This document shows positions 1 to 5,123 of a stretch of DNA of 5,356 nt, piece after piece (position 1 is the first letter of the stretch; each line of letters opens with the position of its first letter). The translations under genes were made by a program, and so were the position numbers. The stretch comes from an uncultured Bacilli bacterium (GTDB lineage: Bacteria; Bacillota_I; Bacilli_A; RFN20; CAG-826): NCBI GenBank assembly GCA_934162685.1, contig CAKPJO010000113.1:1-5356 (forward strand), in the 5' to 3' direction. The notes below the pieces were generated by a model. It worked only from the letters and a program-made list of their open reading frames with translations. It had not been told where the DNA came from and did not search any database.

Positions 1-400
1 CAATTGATAATGAGAACATACCATTATAAATATCATTATTAACTTGTACGTGAGTAGCGTCATTTAAAACGATTTCAGTATAACCATCAAATTTAGCATT
101 TCTTTCACCAAGTGTATAAGTACCTTCGATTAAATAGATATAGTTAGTCATATCACTTGGATTGATTTGTGTTAGAGAATAGTTATCATTATCAAATAAT
201 TGAAGTTGTTCATAGTATTGTTGAATGGTAGTTTCTGTAACTTCTTGACCATTTTGGTCTTTATAAGTGTTAGTTTGGCTAATAGTATACTTAGCAATAT
301 AAATGTTTGCTAATTTGGCTTCTGAAGCCTCAGAACAGCCAGTTAATGCACCAACAGATGCAATAGAAAGCATTGCGCCTAATAGAAATTTCTTTTTCAT
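1..400 (-). CDS. Putative secreted lipoprotein, N-terminal 133 residues (3' end outside window)
   Basis: The frame opens with ATG at 400-398 and stays open to the window edge, so the C-terminus is missing. The start is fixed by a perfect AGGAGG 10 bases upstream (411-416). The N-terminus is a lipoprotein signal peptide: KKK at residues 2-4, a hydrophobic stretch FLLGAMLSIASVGA, and the lipobox LTGC with Cys22 as the expected lipidated residue. The mature protein should be anchored on the outer face of the membrane. Residues 23-133 are polar and rich in Asn, Thr, Tyr and Gln, with alternating beta-like stretches (YIYLIEGTYTLG, YTEIVLND). I recognise no named domain. The gene lies 113 bases after the histidine kinase gene with no clear terminator between them, so it may be cotranscribed as well as read from its own promoter. 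Export and lipidation are fairly sure; the function is unknown. Confidence 0.85.
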   Translation of the reverse strand, partial: MKKKFLLGAMLSIASVGALTGCSEASEAKLANIYIAKYTISQTNTYKDQNGQEVTETTIQQYYEQLQLFDNDNYSLTQINPSDMTNYIYLIEGTYTLGERNAKFDGYTEIVLNDATHVQVNNDIYNGMFSLSI

Positions 401-440
401 TTTATTAAATCCTCCTATTGAAAAATGAATTTACAAATGC

Positions 441-469
441 ATTTTAAAAGCGAATGAAAACGCTTGCAA
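441..469 (-). promoter_or_regulatory. Predicted sigma-A promoter of the lipoprotein gene
   Basis: Reading on the minus strand there is a -35 TTGCAA (469-464; 4 of 6 consensus), a 17-base spacer and a -10 TAAAAT (446-441; 5 of 6). Transcription would start near 434, giving a leader of about 34 bases with AGGAGG at 416-411. A 10-base palindrome AAATGCATTT (435-444) overlaps the -10 and the start site and could be an operator, but may be chance in AT-rich DNA. Confidence 0.55.
454..469. promoter_or_regulatory. Predicted cre site (CcpA catabolite-repression operator)
   Basis: The bases ATGAAAACGCTTGCA (454-468) fit the degenerate cre consensus WTGNAANCGNWNNCW at every fixed position. The complementary strand (469-455) also fits. 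The site covers the -35 and the start of the spacer of the lipoprotein promoter, which is a repressing position for CcpA. The match is seen in the sequence; that CcpA exists in this organism and binds here is inference. Confidence 0.55.
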
Positions 470-513
470 ACATTTGGCATAAGAGGACGATTTTTTGTCA
501 CAAGAGACATAAT

Positions 514-1863
514 TTATTCATTGTAAGCGGTTGGAATCATTATTTTTAAGGTAAAAATGTTATTTTCACTATTTATGGAAATTATTCCTTTATATTTCTT
601 AACAATTGATTTAATGGAAGAAAGTCCATAACCATGATAACCATTTTTTTCTTTTCTAGTTAATATAGTTCCATCTTTCTTTTCTAAAGTTCCATCAAAA
701 TAATTGGTGATATTAATTAAGATATTACCTATATAATTATCAATATTTACACTAATGATTCTTTTTGATACTTCTAACTTCTCACTTGCCTCGATTGCGT
801 TATCAAGAGCGTTTCCAAACAAAGTGTAAATATCACTTGTATCGATAGTTTTTAATTTACTTGCATCGCCTAAATAAGATAGTTTAATATTGTTATTTAA
901 GCAGTATAGTTCCTTTTCCATTAAAATGATATCTAACACTTCATTATTAGTATGGATGTTAATATCATAAATCATTATTTCTTTTTGAAGTTTATTTAAT
1001 ACTTCATTACGATCTTCTACTTGCATGGTTTTTAAGTCTTCGATTTGATGTTTTAAGTCGTGACACTTACGATTAATTAGATCAATAGAATCCTTTTTTA
1101 GTAAAAATTGCTTATTATTTTCATGAAGTAATTGATTAATGATTTCTTTTTCATTTTTTCTTTTATTTTCATAAAGTAATAAGAAAACGGAAAATAGGAT
1201 AAGCGCACTAATGGAAAGTTCAATTAATAAACCAAGATAATCAGGATTTTCTACCCCGGGACGACGATATATATCTTGGCCAGCAAAAGACAAAAATAAA
1301 GTAAGAATTAACATTAAGGTATATAAAATAGTTGTACTTCTTCTTTCTGGAGCATAGACGTTACCGATATTTTTAAATTTATGCGAAATAAAGAAGTAAG
1401 TAGGAATTAAAATTATTAAGTATGATGAAGCACATATCAAGAAGTATATACCAACATTCGCACATACCTTAGGAATTAAAGTTAAAGCTAAGAATTCATT
1501 AATAATGGTATATTCAATATGTTGTAAAGCGTAACCAGCGGAGGCATATAGTAAACTTTGTTCAAAATTAAACTTAAAATTAAATGTTAAATATAAGCAA
1601 GACATAAGCACTAAAAAGCAATACCAAGCAACAACAATAATTGACATGAATGGTTGAGATAATCCAATATGTGTTAAAAACTTCACTAAAAAGACATATC
1701 CTTGGGACAAAATAAGCATAATAATCGATGATGGTATAATTCTTTTGAGAAAATTTTCTCTTTTTTGTGAGCAAGGAAAAACTAATACTAATTCTCCTAG
1801 TAATAATTCAATAATAAATCTTAGTTCTTCGAATACATCTAAAAATGTGATATCACTAAACAT
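514..1863 (-). CDS. Membrane sensor histidine kinase, AgrC-like GHKL family (449 aa)
   Basis: This is the sensor partner of the LytTR regulator encoded just upstream. The first 232 residues are hydrophobic, with about six or seven membrane helices (roughly 8-30, 42-64, 72-94, possibly 102-126, 134-159, 177-195, 209-231). A helical linker follows, then the motif CHDLKHQ with His268 as the likely phospho-acceptor, matching the HD(Y/L)xN/H box of AgrC-type kinases. The ATPase domain has an N-box with Asn351 and Asn355 (NALDNAIEA) and a G-box GYHGYGL at 408-414. A polytopic sensor plus an HATPase_c_5-type domain is typical of kinases that detect peptide pheromones or bacteriocins, but the ligand cannot be read from sequence. 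The start ATG at 1863 overlaps the regulator's last 8 bases (ATGTTTAG) and has only a weak ribosome site (AAGAGTTGG), so translation is probably coupled to the regulator. Confidence 0.92.
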   Translation of the reverse strand: MFSDITFLDVFEELRFIIELLLGELVLVFPCSQKRENFLKRIIPSSIIMLILSQGYVFLVKFLTHIGLSQPFMSIIVVAWYCFLVLMSCLYLTFNFKFNFEQSLLYASAGYALQHIEYTIINEFLALTLIPKVCANVGIYFLICASSYLIILIPTYFFISHKFKNIGNVYAPERRSTTILYTLMLILTLFLSFAGQDIYRRPGVENPDYLGLLIELSISALILFSVFLLLYENKRKNEKEIINQLLHENNKQFLLKKDSIDLINRKCHDLKHQIEDLKTMQVEDRNEVLNKLQKEIMIYDINIHTNNEVLDIILMEKELYCLNNNIKLSYLGDASKLKTIDTSDIYTLFGNALDNAIEASEKLEVSKRIISVNIDNYIGNILINITNYFDGTLEKKDGTILTRKEKNGYHGYGLSSIKSIVKKYKGIISINSENNIFTLKIMIPTAYNE

Positions 1864-2557
1864 AATTTTTTACCAACTCTTTTTTAAATTCTTGTTTTCG
1901 AGAACGTGCTACTTTTAAAACGGCATCTTTAATATAGACATCATCACCGAGCAATTTAGAAATTTTACGCATGTTAACGATATTAAATTTATTAATACGG
2001 AAAAATCCAAAATTAGAAAGCTTGTTTTCGGCATCACTCAAAGTTTGACGTACAGTATACGTTTTATTATTAACGTAATATGTTAAATAATGACCATAAA
2101 CATCGATATAATCAATATCACCAATATTTACTGATACTTTTTCTTCTGTCGTAGTTAAGATAATAAAGTCATTTGCTTTATTATTAATCTTATCGATGAT
2201 ACGTGGCATTTTTAAGTTAAACTCTTCTTCTGTTATAGGTTTAATGATATAAGCAGATGCATCAACACTATAACCTTCGATAGCGTAAGCCATAGATGAT
2301 GTAATAAAGACAATTACTAAATTGTTTCCTAATCTTTCTCTTGCTTTATGAGCGATATCCATGCCCGTTAATGAACCGCCTAAGAATATATCAAAAAATA
2401 GTAAATCAAAAATATCATTACTAGATAAAAAACTATTCGCAGAATTAAATACTTTTAAAGAATATTCAATGTAATGTTTATTAAAGTAGTTTGCAATTAC
2501 TTTCGTAAGTTTTTCTTGATCAATTTGACTATCTTCAACAATGCCGATGTTAATCAT
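1856..2557 (-). CDS. LytTR-family response regulator (233 aa; start placed at ATG 2557)
   Basis: Cytoplasmic DNA-binding partner of the downstream kinase. The receiver domain covers about residues 1-120. Numbering from the ATG, the acidic pair is E8 D9, the phospho-acceptor is Asp56 in FFDIFLGG, the switch Thr/Ser is in FITSS, and the conserved Lys is in IIKP (Lys106). The C-terminal about 100 residues are a LytTR domain, with IDYIDVYGHYLTYYV, a central TVRQTL segment and the typical FFRINKFNIVN strand/turn. It resembles the AgrA/VirR/BlpR group, which bind direct repeats in promoters. The frame extends three codons further up to a GTG at 2566, but that GTG lies inside the ribosome site AGGTGA (2568-2563). 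This site is ideally spaced from the ATG at 2557, so the ATG is preferred. Ends in TAG inside the kinase start. Confidence 0.93.
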   Translation of the reverse strand: MINIGIVEDSQIDQEKLTKVIANYFNKHYIEYSLKVFNSANSFLSSNDIFDLLFFDIFLGGSLTGMDIAHKARERLGNNLVIVFITSSMAYAIEGYSVDASAYIIKPITEEEFNLKMPRIIDKINNKANDFIILTTTEEKVSVNIGDIDYIDVYGHYLTYYVNNKTYTVRQTLSDAENKLSNFGFFRINKFNIVNMRKISKLLGDDVYIKDAVLKVARSRKQEFKKELVKNYV

Positions 2558-2562
2558 AATGT

Positions 2563-2568
2563 TCACCT
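2563..2568 (-). promoter_or_regulatory. Ribosome binding site of the response regulator gene
   Basis: AGGTGA on the minus strand, five bases before the ATG at 2557-2555. It decides the start: the alternative GTG at 2566-2564 is part of this site and has no ribosome site of its own. Confidence 0.75.
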
Positions 2569-2574
2569 ATTGAT

Positions 2575-2583
2575 ATTATAGCA
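2575..2583 (-). promoter_or_regulatory. Predicted extended -10 promoter of the two-component operon
   Basis: TGCTATAAT (2583-2575) is a perfect extended -10 (TGN plus TATAAT). The best -35 candidate is TTTTCA with an 18-base spacer (4 of 6), so the extended -10 carries the recognition. The expected start is about A2568, which is the first base of the Shine-Dalgarno sequence, so the leader would be only about 11 bases. The promoter sits between the spo0A terminator and the regulator gene, making regulator plus kinase their own transcription unit. Confidence 0.65.
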
Positions 2584-2605
2584 AACATTAACAAATAATG
2601 AAAAT

Positions 2606-2631
2606 ATAAAAAAGCCCTTGTTATCGGGCTT
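2606..2631 (-). terminator. Rho-independent terminator of spo0A
   Basis: On the minus strand AAGCCC (2631-2626) pairs with GGGCTT (2617-2612) across an 8-base loop. The run of six T (2613-2608) overlaps the stem end. The stem begins 19 bases after the spo0A stop codon and has four G-C pairs. It separates spo0A from the two-component operon. Confidence 0.85.
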
Positions 2632-2650
2632 AAGTTTAAAATTATGTTAT

Positions 2651-3448
2651 TTAATGCATCATAATGGCATTTTTCTTAATTACGGATAAATAATCCGCGA
2701 TCATCACAATGAATTCTGAATTAGTTGGCTTAGCTTTTTCTGCGCTAATGGAATAACCAAATATTTCATCAATTAAATCAATATTGCCACGATTCCACGC
2801 TACTTCGATAGCGTGTCTTATTGCTCTTTCTACACGACTTGAAGTTGATTTATATTTTTTAGCGATTTCTGGATATAAGGATTTCGTTATTTGACCAACG
2901 TATTCATCTTGATTAGCAAAAGTTAATAAAATACCTGTTCTTAAAAAATTATAGCCTTTAATATGCGCTGGTACCCCTATTTCATGTAATAGATCGGAGA
3001 GCCTTTTTTCAATAGAAATGTCTTCATTATTATTACTTACTGGGATACTGGTTGTTTTACGAACATCACTTTCCACTATTGTTTGAATAGCGTCAAGTAA
3101 AATGGAATCTTTAAATGGTTTAATAACAAACATATCTCCACCGCAGGTTGATATTAAATTTAGTACTTTTTCATTAACTAAAGCTGACATACATATGGTA
3201 TGTTTAACACTTATACCCGGAATACCATCTTTTATTTGTTTAAGCAAAGCATAGCCATCTAGTTGTGGCATTACCATATCCATGATTAAAATATCAATTT
3301 TACCCATGTCCTTCATTTTACGAATTGCTTCTTCTCCGTTATTAGCGGTATCAACTAAACACATATTAGGTTGTTTAGCGATAATTGATACAATGTAATC
3401 GACATATTGCTGATTGTCATCAGCGACGAATAATCTAATTTTCTCCAT
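2651..3448 (-). CDS. spo0A: Sporulation master response regulator Spo0A (265 aa)
   Basis: Spo0A receives phosphate from the sporulation phosphorelay or from orphan kinases and switches on sporulation genes by binding 0A boxes (TGTCGAA). Receiver domain at residues 1-125: the acidic pair D10 D11, phospho-acceptor Asp57 in LIMDMVMPQLDG, Ser88 in the MSA switch position, and Lys110 in VIKPF. A variable linker covers about 126-145. The effector domain has the family signature HEIGVPAHIKGY (155-166), LYPEIAKKY (191-199) and the recognition-helix region SRVERAIRHAIEVAW (204-218), followed by GNID and KAKPTNSEF. This last part is nearly identical to Bacillus Spo0A, so the same DNA target is expected. 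Length is normal for the family (about 265). The start is ATG at 3448 with AAGAAGGGG (3464-3456) seven bases upstream. It lies downstream of spoIVB as in Bacillus, but with one extra gene between. Confidence 0.98.
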   Translation of the reverse strand: MEKIRLFVADDNQQYVDYIVSIIAKQPNMCLVDTANNGEEAIRKMKDMGKIDILIMDMVMPQLDGYALLKQIKDGIPGISVKHTICMSALVNEKVLNLISTCGGDMFVIKPFKDSILLDAIQTIVESDVRKTTSIPVSNNNEDISIEKRLSDLLHEIGVPAHIKGYNFLRTGILLTFANQDEYVGQITKSLYPEIAKKYKSTSSRVERAIRHAIEVAWNRGNIDLIDEIFGYSISAEKAKPTNSEFIVMIADYLSVIKKNAIMMH

Positions 3449-3474
3449 AATTTTGCCCCTTCTTAGCTACGTAA

Positions 3475-3504
3475 ATTATAGAATAATATAAAATAATTTG
3501 TCTA
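3475..3504 (-). promoter_or_regulatory. Predicted sigma-A promoter of spo0A
   Basis: Minus-strand -35 TAGACA (3504-3499; 5 of 6), an 18-base spacer, and a perfect -10 TATAAT (3480-3475). The expected start is near A3468, which leaves a leader of about 20 bases containing the ribosome site. The -35 overlaps a degenerate 0A box on the opposite strand (TGTCTAT, 3499-3505). With the paired 0A boxes upstream, this indicates that spo0A has its own promoter and need not depend on read-through from spoIVB. Confidence 0.65.
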
Positions 3505-3546
3505 TACATATTTAAAAATTTGTCCTTTTTTGCTAAAAATTAAAAG

Positions 3547-3581
3547 AATTCGACAAAATTTAGTGCATTATTTGTCGAATT
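3547..3581. promoter_or_regulatory. Two inverted Spo0A boxes forming an 11-bp inverted repeat upstream of spo0A
   Basis: AATTCGACAAA (3547-3557) and TTTGTCGAATT (3571-3581) are perfect inverted repeats around a 13-base spacer. Each arm contains an exact 0A box: TGTCGAA on the plus strand at 3573-3579 and on the minus strand at 3555-3549. These are the only exact copies I found in the window, and they lie about 80-110 bases upstream of the predicted spo0A start site, where autoregulation is expected. In minus-strand RNA the same repeat would fold into a hairpin, 19 bases past the end of the DUF4279-like gene and followed by CTTTTAATTTTT. It could therefore also act as a weak terminator. Confidence 0.7.
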
Positions 3582-3600
3582 TACTAATTGAATAATAAAA

Positions 3601-4002
3601 TTATTTTAATAAATATAAGTCAATATCAATATTTGTTCTTGTATCATGACAAAAATCGATGATATCTAATGATGGGGCTAAACAAGGATTTATTTCGTTA
3701 ACATAAATTGATGGCACTACTTCTAACGTAAAGGAAGCTTTATATTCTTTTAGAATTTTATTTAATAAATCGATTTTATCAAGAAGCGGATTAATAGTAA
3801 TACGCATTTGTTCATTAATATAAGGAGTATAATCACTGTTTTTATTAAAATACCATTTTGCTACTTTAGAAATTTTGTTATTTTTCATAACATCCCCAAT
3901 TCTTACTATTTTATAGGGCATAAGATTTAATATTTTGGTTATATCATCAGGATTAAAAATACCTTCAATTACAAAATATGTATAACATGAGTTTTTATTC
4001 AT
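3601..4002 (-). CDS. DUF4279-like protein (133 aa), function unknown
   Basis: Start ATG at 4002, with AGGTGA (4012-4007) four bases upstream; stop TAA. It is a small soluble protein with no signal peptide or membrane segment. The N-terminal YTYFVIEGIFNPDDITKIL (8-26), the Lys-Trp around 49-50, the helical stretch at about 62-88 (EQMRITINPLLDKIDLLNKILKEY), the strand SFTLEVVPSIY and the C-terminal NIDIDLYLL (124-132) fit the pattern of the DUF4279 family as I remember it. That assignment is from pattern recall and not from a search. No catalytic motif is visible. The gene lies between spoIVB and spo0A, which are usually adjacent. It has a terminator before it and a possible hairpin after it, so it may be a unit of its own. 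Whether it has any link to sporulation is unknown. Confidence 0.85.
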   Translation of the reverse strand: MNKNSCYTYFVIEGIFNPDDITKILNLMPYKIVRIGDVMKNNKISKVAKWYFNKNSDYTPYINEQMRITINPLLDKIDLLNKILKEYKASFTLEVVPSIYVNEINPCLAPSLDIIDFCHDTRTNIDIDLYLLK

Positions 4003-4017
4003 AATATCACCTAAGTA

Positions 4018-4026
4018 ATTTTAACA
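4018..4026 (-). promoter_or_regulatory. Possible extended -10 promoter of the DUF4279-like gene
   Basis: TGTTAAAAT (4026-4018) fits an extended -10 (TGN plus TAAAAT, 5 of 6). No good -35 is seen at 16-18 bases. The expected start is at 4012-4011, again at the beginning of AGGTGA, as for the response regulator gene. It lies just after the spoIVB terminator, where a new promoter is plausible. Confidence 0.35.
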
Positions 4027-4027
4027 T

Positions 4028-4053
4028 AAAAATAGGTGATTGCTCACCTATTT
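4028..4053 (-). terminator. Rho-independent terminator of spoIVB, overlapping its stop codon
   Basis: On the minus strand AAATAGGTGA (4053-4044) pairs perfectly with TCACCTATTT (4039-4030) around a GCAA tetraloop of the stable GNRA type. Five T follow (4032-4028). The spoIVB stop codon TAG (4050-4048) lies in the 5' arm, so a terminating ribosome would cover that arm. The 3' arm can also pair with the next gene's ribosome site (see findings). In the plus direction the T-run is shorter. Confidence 0.75.
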
Positions 4054-5070
4054 GTTACTATAATATTTTTGATATATTTCTTGTGCTGTTTCAAACATCC
4101 ATTTCATGTATATAGCGTATCCATTATCAACATCATCAATCATTACGTGTGTTACTGCACCTACGACTTTATTATCTTGAATAATAGGCGATCCAGACAT
4201 TCCGGCAACAATACCATGTGATAACTTTAATAAACGATTATCGGTAACTTTGAATATAATACCTTTTGTTTCTGGAACAGTTTGGGAATGTAATTTCGTA
4301 ATTTGAATTTCATATTTTTCAATTTTATTGTTACTAACAACAGTCCACATCTCGGCTTTACCAGTTTTAATTTCATCTAATTCTGCAATAGGAAGACTAC
4401 TACTTCCCTTTGGTAAAGTATCATACTTTCCATATATCCCTAATGGTGTATTGGCTTTTATTTCGCCTAGTGGCATATCAAAATAAATGTCAGCAATTTT
4501 TTCACCAGGACTAGAATTTTCACTTGGTTTAATTGATGTGACATTTGAATCATAAATAGTTCCTTCATCAACATCAATGATATCATTGCTACTTGAATCA
4601 ACAATCTCATGACCTAATGCACCATACATTTTGGTTTCTTCATCATAGAAAGATACTGTTCCAATGCCAAGTAAACGTTCTTTGACAAATAAACCAGTTT
4701 TATAGCGACTATTAACTTTAACTATTTTAAGATTTCGATTATAAAACTTACCTTTTCTTTTAATAGTTAATTTTACATTACTAATTTCATCAGTATTATT
4801 TTTAAATACTTCTAAGAAGTCATCAATACTTTTTACTTGCCTATCGTTAGCTTTAGTTATGATATCGCCTTTTAAAATATTATTATCAGATGGGTTATAA
4901 GTTTTGCCATCTAATTCAATATTATATGTACCAGAAACAATTAATCCTCCGGGTTTTATTTCTATACCAATGTTTTGTCCACCGGGAGTAACATTTATTG
5001 CCTTTAATGGGCCATTGCTTACATTTAAACTCATAGCGACCATTGGTATAAAAGAAAATAACAACTTCAT
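4048..5070 (-). CDS. spoIVB: SpoIVB peptidase (S55 serine protease with PDZ domain, 340 aa)
   Basis: In Bacillus, SpoIVB is made in the forespore and crosses to the intermembrane space. There it cleaves SpoIVFA so that SpoIVFB can process pro-sigma-K, and it also acts on SpoIIQ. Seen here: a short hydrophobic N-terminus (LLFSFIPMVAMSL, 3-15) that could be a signal or anchor; the family motif PGGQNIGIEI (29-38); a PDZ domain at about 28-118 with ILKGDIITKAND; and the S55 domain with LGIGTVSFYDEETKMYGALGH. The triad is complete: His154 in GALGHE, Asp277 in KVTDNRLL, and Ser292 in GMSGSP. Asp to Ser is 15 residues, the same as D363 to S378 in B. subtilis. The protein is about 85 residues shorter than the Bacillus one, and the loss falls between the N-terminal anchor and the PDZ domain. 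Start ATG at 5070 with AAAGGAG (5083-5077), six bases of spacing. It follows recN by 53 bases. Confidence 0.96.
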   Translation of the reverse strand: MKLLFSFIPMVAMSLNVSNGPLKAINVTPGGQNIGIEIKPGGLIVSGTYNIELDGKTYNPSDNNILKGDIITKANDRQVKSIDDFLEVFKNNTDEISNVKLTIKRKGKFYNRNLKIVKVNSRYKTGLFVKERLLGIGTVSFYDEETKMYGALGHEIVDSSSNDIIDVDEGTIYDSNVTSIKPSENSSPGEKIADIYFDMPLGEIKANTPLGIYGKYDTLPKGSSSLPIAELDEIKTGKAEMWTVVSNNKIEKYEIQITKLHSQTVPETKGIIFKVTDNRLLKLSHGIVAGMSGSPIIQDNKVVGAVTHVMIDDVDNGYAIYMKWMFETAQEIYQKYYSNK

Positions 5071-5123
5071 ATTGAACTCCTTTCATCAATATTTTGGTTG
5101 TTATTTATTTAGTTAATTTGGCA
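5071..5123 (-). other. recN-spoIVB intergenic region
   Basis: Only the spoIVB ribosome site (AAAGGAG, 5083-5077) is clear. I see no hairpin terminator after recN and no convincing sigma-A, sigma-F or sigma-G promoter. spoIVB may therefore be read from recN or from a promoter too degenerate to recognise by eye. Confidence 0.5.

Noticed and set aside
495..512. Hairpin after the kinase stop (TGTC with GACA)
   Set aside because: Only a 4-bp stem with no T-run on the minus strand, so it is not a credible terminator.
1580..1774. Open frame in another minus frame inside the kinase gene
   Set aside because: Lies within the membrane-helix part of the histidine kinase, whose frame is supported by full-length domain matches; no separate ribosome site.
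3505..3528. Possible sigma-H promoter upstream of spo0A (AAAGGACAA at 3528-3520)
   Set aside because: The -35-like element is fair, but the -10 expected about 12 bases away (RNNGAATWW) is poor and the best fit (ATAGACAAA) is at 14 bases with two mismatches. Bacillus spo0A does have a sigma-H promoter, so it cannot be excluded, but the sequence does not support a call.
4007..4027. Six-codon open frame (ATG at 4027 to TGA in the AGGTGA) before the DUF4279-like gene
   Set aside because: No ribosome site at a useful distance and too short to judge; most simply a by-product of the extended -10 and Shine-Dalgarno bases.
4036..4221. Open frame on the plus strand opposite the end of spoIVB
   Set aside because: It lies wholly antisense to the catalytic part of spoIVB, starts inside the terminator hairpin, has no ribosome site and resembles no protein; a shadow of the real gene.
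4904..5116. Open frame on the plus strand opposite the start of spoIVB
   Set aside because: Antisense to the PDZ region of spoIVB, no ribosome site, and composition explained by the opposite strand.
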